DNA of 50,271 bases from Candidatus Omnitrophota bacterium (GCA_023818695.1 JAMWCF010000004.1:1-50271), one strand, 5' to 3'. Positions 33,303-41,970 are shown, counted from the first letter of the stretch. The notes: generated from the sequence alone by a model not told the origin. A program made the numbers and translations.

Positions 33303-34070
33303 CTAGGACAGGACGAGAACGCGGGGTTCAGCCGGGTATTCCTTGGTCAGCTTCGCGCCCGCTGCCTTGTCGATACAGATGGTCGCCTTCGGATGCAGTT
33401 GAACGATGGTGGCCGGAACCATGGCCGTAATCGGCCCTTCCACCGTCTTCTGGATGGCGTCCGCCTTGCCGGCACCGTTGGCCAGAAGGATCAGCTGCCG
33501 GGCATCCATGATCGTGCCGATGCCCATGGTGATGGCGTACTTCGGAACCTCGTTCATGTTCCGGAAGAACCGGGCGTTGTCCTGGCGGGTCTTCTCATCC
33601 AGCGTCTTGACGCGGGTCCTGGAGCCCAGGGAGGAACCCGGCTCGTTGAAAGCAATGTGCCCGTTCGAACCGATCCCCAGAAGCTGGATATCCAAGCCGC
33701 CGGCCTTGACGATCTGCTCCTCATACCAGCGGCAGAAACCGGGAATATCCTTGGCCGTCCCATCCGGAATATGGACATTCTTCGAGTTGATGTTGACGTG
33801 CTTGAAGAGGTTCTCCCACATGAAATAATGGTAGCTCTGGGGGTGATCATGGGTCAAACCGACGTACTCATCGAGGTTGAAGGTGACCGTTCTGGAAAAA
33901 TCGAGTCCTTCCTCTTTGTGCAGGCGAATAAGCTCCTTGTAAGTCCCCAACGGGGTGGATCCGGTTGCTAACCCCAGGATGGCACGGGGCTTGCGGCGAA
34001 TAACGTCGGCTATCAGCTCCGCCGCAAACTTGGAAACTTCCTCATACGTTTCCTTAATAATGACTTCCAT
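33303..34070 (-). CDS. nagB: Glucosamine-6-phosphate deaminase
   Basis: 255 residues, the normal length. It converts glucosamine-6-phosphate to fructose-6-phosphate and ammonia in the cytoplasm, the entry of amino sugars into glycolysis. Key segments: GLATGSTPLGTYKEL (phosphate binding), FNLDEYVGL (Asp67, proton acceptor), GIGSNGHIAFNEPGSSLGSR (His138 and Glu143 of the ring-opening pair), MGIGTIMDARQL. The GSNGH asparagine replaces the aspartate of the E. coli enzyme, as I recall for Bacillus-type NagB. It has its own promoter and GGAGGAG ribosome site. The neighbouring exported carbohydrate operon suggests GlcNAc or chitin-type sugar use, but this link is inferred. Confidence 0.95.
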   Translation of the reverse strand: MEVIIKETYEEVSKFAAELIADVIRRKPRAILGLATGSTPLGTYKELIRLHKEEGLDFSRTVTFNLDEYVGLTHDHPQSYHYFMWENLFKHVNINSKNVHIPDGTAKDIPGFCRWYEEQIVKAGGLDIQLLGIGSNGHIAFNEPGSSLGSRTRVKTLDEKTRQDNARFFRNMNEVPKYAITMGIGTIMDARQLILLANGAGKADAIQKTVEGPITAMVPATIVQLHPKATICIDKAAGAKLTKEYPAEPRVLVLS

Positions 34071-34134
34071 GGCTTAGAAAAACTCCTCCTTTTTGTCGAT
34101 TGTTAACGCATGCAAGACTGCGGGGTGAACCTCC

Positions 34135-34164
34135 CTTATATCACAGGAACAACCGTTTCGTCAA
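34135..34164 (-). promoter_or_regulatory. nagB promoter
   Basis: Minus strand TTGACG (34164-34159), 18 bases, TATAAG (34140-34135). It gives a leader of about 60 bases before the nagB ATG at 34070. Confidence 0.65.
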
Positions 34165-34190
34165 GAGGTTCAGCGAAATTCAGGCGGTCT

Positions 34191-34724
34191 TTAGAACCAG
34201 GGTTTCCTGGTTTCTTCCTGCGGGATAGAGCCCGTTTCCCGGTCCACCGCGCCGTCAAAATCGGTGTCCTGCTTGAAGCCGACGACTTTCATGCCGGATT
34301 CTCCGTAGTAGAACCAGGCGTCCGGTGCGTCGTCGAAATTCTTGTCGCGGATCATCAAGTCCTTGACCCCGGCTTTGTGGAAAACCCAGGTGTCCGGCCT
34401 CCCGTCGAAATTCAGATCGTGGGACTCCTTTTCCGGCTGCCCGTTCTGGTAATAGCGGAACATGTCCGGCCGGCCGTCCTTGTTCCGGTCCACTTCGGCC
34501 CGCTCCGATTTCCCCTCCTTCAGGAAAACGGTGATCTCCCGCTTGCCGTCGCCATCCCTGTCCCGCTCGATCCGGACCATCTGCTGGTCATCGAAGATCT
34601 GCCACTGGTCCGGCCGGCCGTCCTCATCGGTATCTTTCGCTTCCTCGCGCGCGTATGAGGCAGCAGGCGTCAATTGACCGGCGATAAGAACGGACGCAAG
34701 CAGAAAAAGGGGCTTGCCTTTCAC
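34191..34724 (-). CDS. Secreted DxDxDG calcium-binding-type repeat protein
   Basis: 177 residues. Signal peptide 1-25 (FLLASVLIAGQLTPAASYA). The mature chain has six acidic loops of the DxDxDGxxD kind (DTDEDGRPD, DRDGDGKRE, DRNKDGRPD, DLNFDGRPD, DKNFDDAPD, DTDFDGAVD), each followed by an aromatic beta strand (WQIFDD, MFRYYQNG, TWVFHKAG, AWFYYGESG). This is the layout of EF-hand-like or thrombospondin-3-like calcium loops in exported proteins. The fifth loop has DD for DG and may be weak. It is the last gene of the exported carbohydrate operon. Role unknown. Confidence 0.88.
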   Translation of the reverse strand: MKGKPLFLLASVLIAGQLTPAASYAREEAKDTDEDGRPDQWQIFDDQQMVRIERDRDGDGKREITVFLKEGKSERAEVDRNKDGRPDMFRYYQNGQPEKESHDLNFDGRPDTWVFHKAGVKDLMIRDKNFDDAPDAWFYYGESGMKVVGFKQDTDFDGAVDRETGSIPQEETRKPWF

Positions 34725-34734
34725 CTGTCCCCTT

Positions 34735-35304
34735 TTACTCGAGGACTTTCAGCGTGTCGGCCAGGAAACTGACCTTCCGGTGGACTTCCTGACCCGCCGA
34801 CGGAAGGCGGGAAAGATCGGCGCGCAGCTCCTGGACCGTCTGCTGGAGGGACTCGATCAGTTTCTTCCTTTCCCGGAACCGGGGACCCAACTGCGCCGTC
34901 ACCTCGTTGATCAGTTGGGCCACATCCTTGAGTTCGTCATAGGGACGCAAGACCAGGGGGGCCAGATCGAATTCCCCCTTCGCCATCAGGCGCAGGTACC
35001 GCTTGATCCGGACGAGTGGACCGGCGATCGTATGGGACAGAAGCAGCGTGATGAGCACGGCCACAGGCAGAATCAGCAGAAACCCGATGGAAAGGCGCAG
35101 GTAGATCAAGCGCAGGATTTCCACCAGACGGCCCTGGGGGTAAACCTGGGAAAGGCGCTCCACCAGGTAGACCCATCCCGTGTTGTAGACGATGCCGATC
35201 GATATCCCGAAGAAGACGAGCAGAAGCAGGAAGGTAACAACCATGTACCGCAGCTGGAGCGATACGTCGGTGATAAACTGCGCCCGTCGGAATTTACCGC
35301 TCAT
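34735..35304 (-). CDS. Two-helix HAMP-domain membrane protein
   Basis: 189 residues. Two transmembrane helices (about 20-42 and 70-92: YMVVTFLLLLVFFGISIGIV, FLLILPVAVLITLLLSHTI) frame a short loop of about 30 residues. A HAMP domain follows (IAGPLVRIKRYLRLMAKGEF), then a coiled-coil cytoplasmic end (ERKKLIESLQQTVQELRADL). There is no kinase, GGDEF or methyl-accepting output domain. GGAGGAATT lies well placed before the ATG. It could relay a signal to a partner or act as a structural anchor. Confidence 0.88.
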   Translation of the reverse strand: MSGKFRRAQFITDVSLQLRYMVVTFLLLLVFFGISIGIVYNTGWVYLVERLSQVYPQGRLVEILRLIYLRLSIGFLLILPVAVLITLLLSHTIAGPLVRIKRYLRLMAKGEFDLAPLVLRPYDELKDVAQLINEVTAQLGPRFRERKKLIESLQQTVQELRADLSRLPSAGQEVHRKVSFLADTLKVLE

Positions 35305-35347
35305 TGTCCAATTCCTCCTTGAATAAGAATAACGGCACTGGTTGACT

Positions 35348-36214
35348 TCACTCTCTTTTGACCAGAAGATCGCGGTGAATCAGAAAGACGGCCTCGGTTT
35401 TCGTGCCGTTGAGGATTTTCCTGGCTTCCCCCAGCGGCATATACCGGGTCGATAAGCTGTTAAGCTCCAGAATCCGATCCAGCAGGCGCAGCCCCGATGC
35501 GGCGGCCGGTCCGTCAGGCTTGATCTGTTTGACCGTCAATCCCTGCGGCTCCATGTCGAGAGTGATCCCCGGCCATCCCCACAGCGATTTCCGGGGAAAG
35601 ACAACCCGGCGCTGGATGGTGATCTGCACGGAGGTGGCGGCAGGCCCCAGAAGTATTCCGGCAACCTGCTCCGCCCCCATGAAAGCCAGGGAGTACCCCC
35701 AGGAGCTGACGATGAAATCCCCCGGCTCGATGCCGGAGCGGTCCGCCAGCGAATCTTTCCTGACCCCTTTGACCTCCGGCAGGTTCTTGTTGATCTCCAG
35801 CGTCAACCCCCACTGTTGAAGCAGTGCCTCTGTGGGATCGCCGACCGGCTGCATCAGCTCCGCCTTGTTCTTCATGTCGGCCAAGCGGTTGAGGGCGTCT
35901 TGCGCCTCCCTGAATTCAGGCTTGATCTGCAAAGCGCGCCGGTAAAACATCCTGGCGAGACCAAAGTTCCCTTCCTCCAACGCCTGGTTGCCCATGAAGA
36001 GGTAGTTGCGCTCCGGATCATCGTAGAAGATCTCCTGCATATCGCGCTTTAAGATCGTCCATTCCCCCGCCTCGGTGCTGACAATCACCCGGTCATGGTG
36101 TTCCTCCACAACAAGGCCCTTGAGGGACTCCCCCGACTTGTAGTAGACCACATCCGCGTAAGCCGCCGGCGCCAGGCAGAAGGCGAGAGACAGGGAAAGA
36201 ATCAGTCTTTGCAC
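35348..36214 (-). CDS. Exported TPR protein with two PDZ domains
   Basis: 288 residues. Signal peptide 1-20. First a small beta domain (VVYYKSGESLKGLVVEEH, VIVSTEAGEWTILKRDMQEI), then a TPR-like helical pair (ARMFYRRALQIKPEFREAQD). Two PDZ-like units follow: residues about 130-200 (LPEVKGVRKDSLADRSGIEP with the GDFIVSSWG turn) and 215-280 (LTVKQIKPDGPAAASGLRLL, DRILELNSL). No protease domain, so probably a substrate- or partner-binding periplasmic protein. The start overlaps the TIM-barrel stop by 13 bases. Confidence 0.87.
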   Translation of the reverse strand: MQRLILSLSLAFCLAPAAYADVVYYKSGESLKGLVVEEHHDRVIVSTEAGEWTILKRDMQEIFYDDPERNYLFMGNQALEEGNFGLARMFYRRALQIKPEFREAQDALNRLADMKNKAELMQPVGDPTEALLQQWGLTLEINKNLPEVKGVRKDSLADRSGIEPGDFIVSSWGYSLAFMGAEQVAGILLGPAATSVQITIQRRVVFPRKSLWGWPGITLDMEPQGLTVKQIKPDGPAAASGLRLLDRILELNSLSTRYMPLGEARKILNGTKTEAVFLIHRDLLVKRE

Positions 36215-37161
36215 AGTTTCCTGTAGCTTTCGTAGTGATGAATGGCGAATCCCCCGAAACTTTTCTTCGAACCCAAAGCGGTTCGGACCTTGACGAGCTC
36301 CCGCATGAAATCGGAGCAGGTCTGCCCGCCGAAAGTGACGTACGCCGGGAAAAGACCGTCCTGGGTTTCCTGTCCGACCATCACGGTCTTTCCGATCTGC
36401 TCCGCGTAATCAATCTCTTTTTGGACCAGGAAAATCGTCCCGTCCGGCCCTTCCGCGAAATTCCGGTAAGCCAGGACCGTCACGGAATCGGCCGTGTCGA
36501 TCACATGATAGGAAGCCGGCTTGATCTGCCCCCGCCACAGGATCCGGTAATTGGAGTCGTCGTCGAACCAGAAGGGGATGTCGACGCCGAAGTGAAGGGG
36601 GGCGGAATCCGCCTGAAGCGCGTCGGCGATCCTGGCGTGGAGATCGAGAAACCCGCCTAGCAGTTCGGCGGGACGCTCGTTCCAGGATTTGGAGAGCAGG
36701 TAGACCTCGATGTCCGTGTGGATCCCGTCGAACCGCTCGGAGGGGCTGGCGGCGGCGTTGAGCTGCCGGATCGATTCCACCCATTGCATGGGAACTGCGT
36801 GGTAGCGGGTCATTCCCCACCGGGGATCCCCCGCCAGGGCGTGCACCCTCAAGCCGGCCGAGTGGGCCTGCCGGTTGAAATCCCGGTAGACCTTGTCCAT
36901 CGGGGCTTTCAGGTTGTAGGCGGACACATAAAGGATGTCAATCCCGTGCCGGCGGCAGAACTCGAGCAGTCTGCTGCGCGAATCCGGCTTAACCAGAAGA
37001 CCGGCGTCCCAGACCCACATCGCCCGAGACTCATACGCCCTCGACAGAACCGCTTCCGCCGCCGTGGGGGCTGCGGTAAAGAAACAAGACACTACCCCCA
37101 TCGCTGCGAGGAGCCTTTGTGCGGACACTCCGGCGGACCTGTTACTCCAGGGCGATTTCAT
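36202..37161 (-). CDS. Exported TIM-barrel protein, glycoside-hydrolase-like
   Basis: 319 residues from the ATG at 37161. Signal peptide (AQRLLAAMGVVSCFF, TAAEA). Barrel markers: SRAMWVWDAGLLV at the first strand, GIDILYVSAYNL, GLRVHALAGDPRWGM, FDGIHTDIEVYLL (acidic DIE), LHFGVDIPFWF, KTVMVGQETQDG and FGGFAIHHYESYRKL. The same order is found in the middle of the 39661-41970 protein. The paired acids of TDIE and QETQ are candidate catalytic residues, but this is inference. It overlaps the next gene by 13 bases and the previous one by 20. Confidence 0.85.
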   Translation of the reverse strand: MKSPWSNRSAGVSAQRLLAAMGVVSCFFTAAPTAAEAVLSRAYESRAMWVWDAGLLVKPDSRSRLLEFCRRHGIDILYVSAYNLKAPMDKVYRDFNRQAHSAGLRVHALAGDPRWGMTRYHAVPMQWVESIRQLNAAASPSERFDGIHTDIEVYLLSKSWNERPAELLGGFLDLHARIADALQADSAPLHFGVDIPFWFDDDSNYRILWRGQIKPASYHVIDTADSVTVLAYRNFAEGPDGTIFLVQKEIDYAEQIGKTVMVGQETQDGLFPAYVTFGGQTCSDFMRELVKVRTALGSKKSFGGFAIHHYESYRKLCKD

Positions 37162-37813
37162 CCAGATAGATTGTTCCCGCGTGTCCCGCGTCTGAAAAGA
37201 GGTCTCCCTCAAAAACAATGGAAATCGACGCCAGCTGCGAATGGTCAATGAAATACTCATCCAAGGGGATCGTGGCCTTCTGCCACTGCTTCGTCAATTT
37301 GCCGGCGGGCAGGTACTTGCCGATCTCCTCCGACTTGACCGAATCCCCCACCCGGTCCCAATGCCTGTCGGAGAGCCCCACCACGAAGTTTTCATCCCCA
37401 TTCTCCCCCCGCACCCAGAAGGTGATCGCCTTGAAATCGGAGCCATCCAGATACTGCTCCTCGATCGGCGCCGGGTTGGGGTTATCCTCCGTCGGGGCGA
37501 CCAAAGCGCCCGGCGACTTCAGCAGGGTGTAATAACCGCACCAGCCGCCGGAGTCGTATGGCCCTCCCTGGTTCTGCTTTTCATATCGAAGCATCAGAAC
37601 ATGCGTGCTCTTTCCCTCAATGTTTTCCTCCCGGCGACCGACCATCGCCTTGGAGGGCGCTTTGATGAAAACGTTGCACCGGTTGTCCAGCTTGTTTTTG
37701 ACCTCGGAACCCTCAAAATCATCCACCACCAGGGTGGCGGCGGCGGTGTCCGCGGCGAATCCGGCGATCAGCACGCCGCTCAACAGAACGACGATTATCC
37801 TCATCTTTTTCAT
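37142..37813 (-). CDS. Exported single-domain carbohydrate-binding-like protein (DDFE family)
   Basis: 223 residues from the ATG at 37813. Signal peptide (IIVVLLSGVLIAGFAADTAA). One jelly-roll-like domain opens VVDDFEGSE and contains SGGWCGYYTLL, ITFWVRGENGDENFVVGLSD, GKYLPAGKLTKQWQKATIPL and closes GTIYLDEIALE. This resembles CBM11 / CIA30-type galactose-binding folds. It carries a Pro/Asn-rich insertion of some 20 residues (APTEDNPNPAP) after the YTLL strand that its paralogues lack. It lies 13 bases behind its closest paralogue. Confidence 0.85.
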   Translation of the reverse strand: MKKMRIIVVLLSGVLIAGFAADTAAATLVVDDFEGSEVKNKLDNRCNVFIKAPSKAMVGRREENIEGKSTHVLMLRYEKQNQGGPYDSGGWCGYYTLLKSPGALVAPTEDNPNPAPIEEQYLDGSDFKAITFWVRGENGDENFVVGLSDRHWDRVGDSVKSEEIGKYLPAGKLTKQWQKATIPLDEYFIDHSQLASISIVFEGDLFSDAGHAGTIYLDEIALE

Positions 37814-37826
37814 CGCATTCCACTCC

Positions 37827-38438
37827 TTACTCAAACTGCAAATCGTCCACGTAGACCGTTCCCCGACCCGCGCCGCCTGGCAGAACGGACCCCTCAAAAC
37901 AGACCGCCAGCGATGCGAGCTCCTTCAGATCGACCAGAAAAACGCTCAACGGGATGGTGGCCTTCTGCCACTCCGTGGTGAGTTTTCCCGCCGGCAGATA
38001 ACTGCCGATCGCCTCCGATTTCACCGAATCGCCAACTTCATCCCAATGGCGGTCCGAGACGCCGATCACGAAATTCTCGCTGCCGGTCTCCCCTTTCACC
38101 CAGAATGTGATGACCTGGTAGGGGGTGGCGTCGAAATACTTCGAGCTGGTCTTCAGCAGGGTGTAATAACCGCACCAGCCGCCGGAGTCGTACGGCCCTC
38201 CCTTGGCTTTCTTGTCGTATTTGATCATCAGGGAGCCGCTGCCGGAATAGGCCTGCTCCTTGACCCGCAGCGCCAGGGCCCGGGAGGGCTCCTGAACGTA
38301 GGTGTTGGATCGGCCGCCAATCTTGTTGCCTGAAGTCTCAAAATCATCGATCAGCAGCGCCGCAAAAGCCGGAACAGCCGACATGGTCATGAAAAAGACA
38401 GTGAGAACAGCCACCCATTCTTTCTTATCCGCTTTCAT
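37827..38438 (-). CDS. Exported single-domain carbohydrate-binding-like protein (DDFE family)
   Basis: 203 residues. The ATG at 38438 sits seven bases after GGGGAG; the ATG at 38444 overlapping the previous stop is too close to it. Signal peptide (EWVAVLTVFFMTMSAVPAFA). The domain opens LLIDDFETSGNKIGGRSNTY and has SGGWCGYYTLLK, ITFWVKGETGSENFVIGVSD, DSVKSEAIGSYLPAGKLTTE and GRGTVYVDDLQFE. It is closely similar to the gene at 37142-37813 across the whole length, which points to a tandem duplication. Confidence 0.85.
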   Translation of the reverse strand: MKADKKEWVAVLTVFFMTMSAVPAFAALLIDDFETSGNKIGGRSNTYVQEPSRALALRVKEQAYSGSGSLMIKYDKKAKGGPYDSGGWCGYYTLLKTSSKYFDATPYQVITFWVKGETGSENFVIGVSDRHWDEVGDSVKSEAIGSYLPAGKLTTEWQKATIPLSVFLVDLKELASLAVCFEGSVLPGGAGRGTVYVDDLQFE

Positions 38439-38440
38439 CC

Positions 38441-39664
38441 TCATTCTCCCCATTCGTTCAGCAGGTCTTCCTGCGACTTTCGGTTCAACCGAAGGTTGTC
38501 GATAAAAACGGCACCTCTACCGGGCTTCGGGAAATTAATCACGAAGGAGCCCATCTGCGTCCAATCTAGCTTACCAAAATCGGACAGCGGTATCACTACT
38601 TCTTGCCACTGGGTTGTCACCCCCTGAGGAAGGTATCTGTCCACCATGCCGGCCTTGACGGAATCGCCGATCGTCAGCCAGGATTTATCCGCCATCCCGA
38701 TCTCAAAGGTTTCCCCTCCCTTCTCCCCCCGGACCCAGAAGGAGACGTTCTTGTAGGGGGTCAAATCGTAATAGGCGCCGTCGATCTGGTTGAGGAGGGT
38801 GTAATAGCCGCACCAGCCGGTGGTCTGCTTGTCGAAATCCAGCCGCAGGCTCCGACCGTGCTCCCCCATGCGGGGGTCCTCCACGCGGCTGAACTCGCAG
38901 ACCGACGGCAGCCGCTTGTAGGCGTTGGCCTTGCGCCCCAGCAGGTTTACGTCGGTGTGGTCGAAATTGTCCAGCAGCAGATACCCCTTCTCCTGAATCT
39001 CCCCTTCCCGGTCCACCAGAAGCTCCTTGTGGAACTCGATATCGCTGATCCAGAGGGTCCCCTCCCCCTCCTCGTTGAAATTCAGGACGATGGTGTAGAC
39101 TCTCTTCAGGTCGGCGCCGAAAAAATCCTCGAGGGGAACGATCACCTGCCGCCACTCGGTGGTGATCCCATCGGGCAGGTAGCGGTAGATGGAGCCGGCG
39201 ATGACGGCGTCCTCCCTTTTATTCGAGACGGTGTCGTTCATCCCCAGTTCAAAGGTCTCCCCTCCCTTCTTGCCCCTAACCCAGAAGGTCATCGTCAGGT
39301 ATTCCGAAAGATCGCCGAGGATCACGATGTAGCCGCCGACGAAAGCCGGGTAAGGGGTTTTCAGGTACCGGAAATACATCGCCTCTTCGGAATCCTTCGT
39401 CCTGCGGTTCTTGGCGTCGCGGAAGACGCCGTATTTGCAGGGGCGCATGGCGTATCCACCGATCCGGCCCCGCTGAGCGAACTGCAGCTCTCCCCAGAAC
39501 AACTGGGTTCCCTGCGGCAGCGCCGGAATGTCGTCGAGCGGAACCGGAGACGCCTGGGAACCGGCCTGCTGCGCCTGCGCAGCGCCGTCGGCGGCCCAGA
39601 CAAGCGGCAAGGGGCCAGCGGCCGGTGAAAAAAGTAGCACAAAAAGAACAACGCTCCTTTTCAT
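38441..39664 (-). CDS. Exported protein with two DDFE carbohydrate-binding-like domains
   Basis: 407 residues from the ATG at 39664, overlapping the previous stop (ATGA). Signal peptide (VVLFVLLFSPAAGPLPLVWA) and a Gln/Ala-rich linker. Domain 1 (about 60-225) is divergent: it lacks the W-CGYYTLL strand but keeps LTMTFWVRGKKGGETFELGM, YRYLPDGITTEWRQVIVPL and GTLWISDIEF. Domain 2 (about 235-400) is canonical: LLLDNFDHTDVNLLG, TGWCGYYTLL, VSFWVRGEKGGETFEIGMAD, VDRYLPQGVTTQWQEVVIPL, GAVFIDNLRL. Probably a two-headed polysaccharide-binding protein. Confidence 0.86.
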   Translation of the reverse strand: MKRSVVLFVLLFSPAAGPLPLVWAADGAAQAQQAGSQASPVPLDDIPALPQGTQLFWGELQFAQRGRIGGYAMRPCKYGVFRDAKNRRTKDSEEAMYFRYLKTPYPAFVGGYIVILGDLSEYLTMTFWVRGKKGGETFELGMNDTVSNKREDAVIAGSIYRYLPDGITTEWRQVIVPLEDFFGADLKRVYTIVLNFNEEGEGTLWISDIEFHKELLVDREGEIQEKGYLLLDNFDHTDVNLLGRKANAYKRLPSVCEFSRVEDPRMGEHGRSLRLDFDKQTTGWCGYYTLLNQIDGAYYDLTPYKNVSFWVRGEKGGETFEIGMADKSWLTIGDSVKAGMVDRYLPQGVTTQWQEVVIPLSDFGKLDWTQMGSFVINFPKPGRGAVFIDNLRLNRKSQEDLLNEWGE

Positions 39665-41970
39665 TCCTTCAACTCCAGTATATTGAAGCTCGTGGGATCG
39701 CCCCACTGCCGTTCCGGAGAAGTCGACATCAGGCATTTCTGCGGCTGGCGGGTCTCATCCGTGTCGGAGCCGTCGAACATCATCCCCAACCGGAAACCGG
39801 CTTGAAGCTTCCTGGCGTTCAAAACCCCCATCTGCAGGGCGTACTGTTCCTTGGAAATCCCGCCGGGAAGCTTCTCCCCTTCTTCCGGCTTGACTCCGAC
39901 CTTCTTGACGACGCCTTGGAACAGGACGGAGGCCGGAATCCGGATTTCCATCGCGTAGCCGCGCTCCATTGTCCGGGCGGCGATCTGGATCTGCTTCAGG
40001 ACGGCGGCTTCGATGGAGGGGACCCACACGTGCGCCTCCGGCTTCAAGGAGCCGAAATTGCCGGGGCTGAAGCCGAACTGGAAATCATCGGAGGAATTCA
40101 CCGCCTCCTTGAAATCGCCGTAGAGGTCGGCGTCGAACCAGACCTCGAGATGATCCCCCTCCCACATGTCGCCGCCGGTCTTCTCCTGAACAATCGTGTT
40201 GTCCTGCACCTCCACCGCCATCAGAATCGCATCCGGCTCCCAGCGAAGCCCCAGCTTAAAGCTGATGTCATGCGGCCCGCTCCAAGCCCCCACCCCGTAC
40301 ACCACCTGGTTCTTCTTATTGAGAAGAATCCAGTTGGTCCCCTCCCAGTCGGCGAGGTCCCCGTCTATGGCGACCGGTTTCTCGGACCGGGCCACGTCGA
40401 GCTTCGGGATCTTCTCGGAACGCTCCCGCACCGGAACATTGCGTCCCTTCTGCAGAAGCCGGTAGCTCTCGTAGCAGTGGATGGCCAACCCCCCGAAGCC
40501 GGGCGCCTCCATGAAGGTCTCCGCCACTTTGATCAGCTCCCTCTCCATGTCGGCCCATCCCTCTTCATGGAAGGTGTTCCGGCGCTTGCCCTGGTTCATC
40601 TGGACTAGATCCTGGGTCTCCACGCCGATCACCATCTTCTTTCCGGTCCGGTTGGCCATGTCGATGTGGAAACGGGCGTTTTCGATGATATCGGTGGCGG
40701 TGTCGTAATAATCCATCAGGGCGGCATAATCGACATTTTTCAGAATCCCCTCCTCCAGCTCCGGGCTGCTCTTGTAGAAGACCGGAATGGCGGCTCCCAT
40801 TTCGAAATGGTGGTCCCCCTGCTTCTTGTCGATCAACTCCCGAAGGGCCGCCAGCAGTTCCAGGAAGTCGGCGGTCAGCTGCTCCCGGTCGCCGGTTTCC
40901 CATTCGGAGGTGAGGTACGGTTCGATGTCCAAAGAAACGCCGTCGATCTTCTCTTCAGCGGGACGTTTTGTGTTGTAGTTCAGGTAGCCCCCCACCCAGT
41001 CGAGAACCTGCTGGTGGTTGGCCTTCAAAGCCCAGAGGGGATTGCCCTGCAGAGCCTCGACCTTGACCCCCGCGGCATGCGCATCTTTCAGGAATTCGGC
41101 CAGCGACTGCTGGTAGCTCTCCGGGGTCCGGTCGATCGGCTCCTCCCCGAGGTAGATGTAAATTACGTCGATCGCCGTCGCCTTGCAGAAACCGAGCAGC
41201 TCCTGGCGGACATCCATCCGGGCCAGCGGATCGGTCTTCCAAACCCACATGTACCGCGGGAAGCGGGGATCCTTGACGGCCTTGGGCTTGTTCTCCTCCT
41301 GCATCCGCTCGACATCCTCATCGTAGGTGAACATGATGTCGTCGATCTGGATGGCCCCCTGCCCCTCGTAGCGGAACCAGAGAACCAACGACCCCATGCG
41401 GGACATGTTCATTTCGGTCCGTAGCCCGATCAAAGGAACCTTGACCTGCTGCCAATCGGTGGTGACCCCTTCGTCCAGAAAGGACATGATGGAACCGACG
41501 TAGACGGAATCGATCTCCAGATCCTGCATCGTTTCATCCGCCATCCCGATGTCGAACCGCTCCCCCCCCTGCTCCCCCCTCACCCAGAAGGTCAGGGCGT
41601 TGTGCTTCGTCACATCGATGCCGTTCAAGAGGGTGTACCAGCCGCACCAACCGCCGGTCTTGGAGAATTCCAGACGAAGGACCCGCCCCTCCTTGCCGGG
41701 ACGGGTGTCCGGAACTTTGGTGATGACAGTATAGGAAGGCCTGCGCGCCCAGGTTCCCTGGAAAGCGTCCAAACGGTTGTTCCGTTCGGCGAAAAGCCCT
41801 TGGGTTGCCCCGGTTTCAAAATCATCCACAAGGATCGATTCCGGCCGCTTAGGGGTGGAGGCCGCGGCATCCGGGGGGGATTGTTGAGCCGCTGCCGGAA
41901 GACAGAGTCCAACCATCGCGGCGGCCAACAGGAGTGCAAACAGGAGAAACGCCCTTCTGTGGGGTGACAT
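39661..41970 (-). CDS. Exported CBM-like / TIM-barrel / CBM9-like three-domain protein
   Basis: 769 residues from the ATG at 41970. Signal peptide (FLLFALLLAAAMVGLCLPA). Domain 1 (45-195) is a DDFE-type binding domain (ILVDDFETGATQG, GGWCGWYTLL, LTFWVRGEQGGERFDIGMAD). Domain 2 (about 220-520) is the TIM barrel: RYMWVWKTDPLARM, GVKVEALQGNPLWAL, IDGVSLDIEPYLTSEW, FEMGAAIPVFY, KKMVIGVETQDLVQM and FGGLAIHCYESYRLL. Domain 3 (525-769) resembles CBM9: VAIDGDLADW, LGLRWEPDAILMAVEVQDN, WEGDHLEVWFDADL, YAMEIRIPASVLF. The layout binding-catalysis-binding is that of a secreted glycoside hydrolase. DIE and ETQ are candidate active-site acids. First gene of the operon. Confidence 0.88.
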   Translation of the reverse strand: MSPHRRAFLLFALLLAAAMVGLCLPAAAQQSPPDAAASTPKRPESILVDDFETGATQGLFAERNNRLDAFQGTWARRPSYTVITKVPDTRPGKEGRVLRLEFSKTGGWCGWYTLLNGIDVTKHNALTFWVRGEQGGERFDIGMADETMQDLEIDSVYVGSIMSFLDEGVTTDWQQVKVPLIGLRTEMNMSRMGSLVLWFRYEGQGAIQIDDIMFTYDEDVERMQEENKPKAVKDPRFPRYMWVWKTDPLARMDVRQELLGFCKATAIDVIYIYLGEEPIDRTPESYQQSLAEFLKDAHAAGVKVEALQGNPLWALKANHQQVLDWVGGYLNYNTKRPAEEKIDGVSLDIEPYLTSEWETGDREQLTADFLELLAALRELIDKKQGDHHFEMGAAIPVFYKSSPELEEGILKNVDYAALMDYYDTATDIIENARFHIDMANRTGKKMVIGVETQDLVQMNQGKRRNTFHEEGWADMERELIKVAETFMEAPGFGGLAIHCYESYRLLQKGRNVPVRERSEKIPKLDVARSEKPVAIDGDLADWEGTNWILLNKKNQVVYGVGAWSGPHDISFKLGLRWEPDAILMAVEVQDNTIVQEKTGGDMWEGDHLEVWFDADLYGDFKEAVNSSDDFQFGFSPGNFGSLKPEAHVWVPSIEAAVLKQIQIAARTMERGYAMEIRIPASVLFQGVVKKVGVKPEEGEKLPGGISKEQYALQMGVLNARKLQAGFRLGMMFDGSDTDETRQPQKCLMSTSPERQWGDPTSFNILELKE

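Noticed and set aside
33303-34070. Loss of the catalytic aspartate in NagB (GSNGH instead of GNDGH)
   Set aside because: As I recall, Bacillus-type NagB enzymes carry Asn here, and all other active-site residues are intact, so activity is expected.
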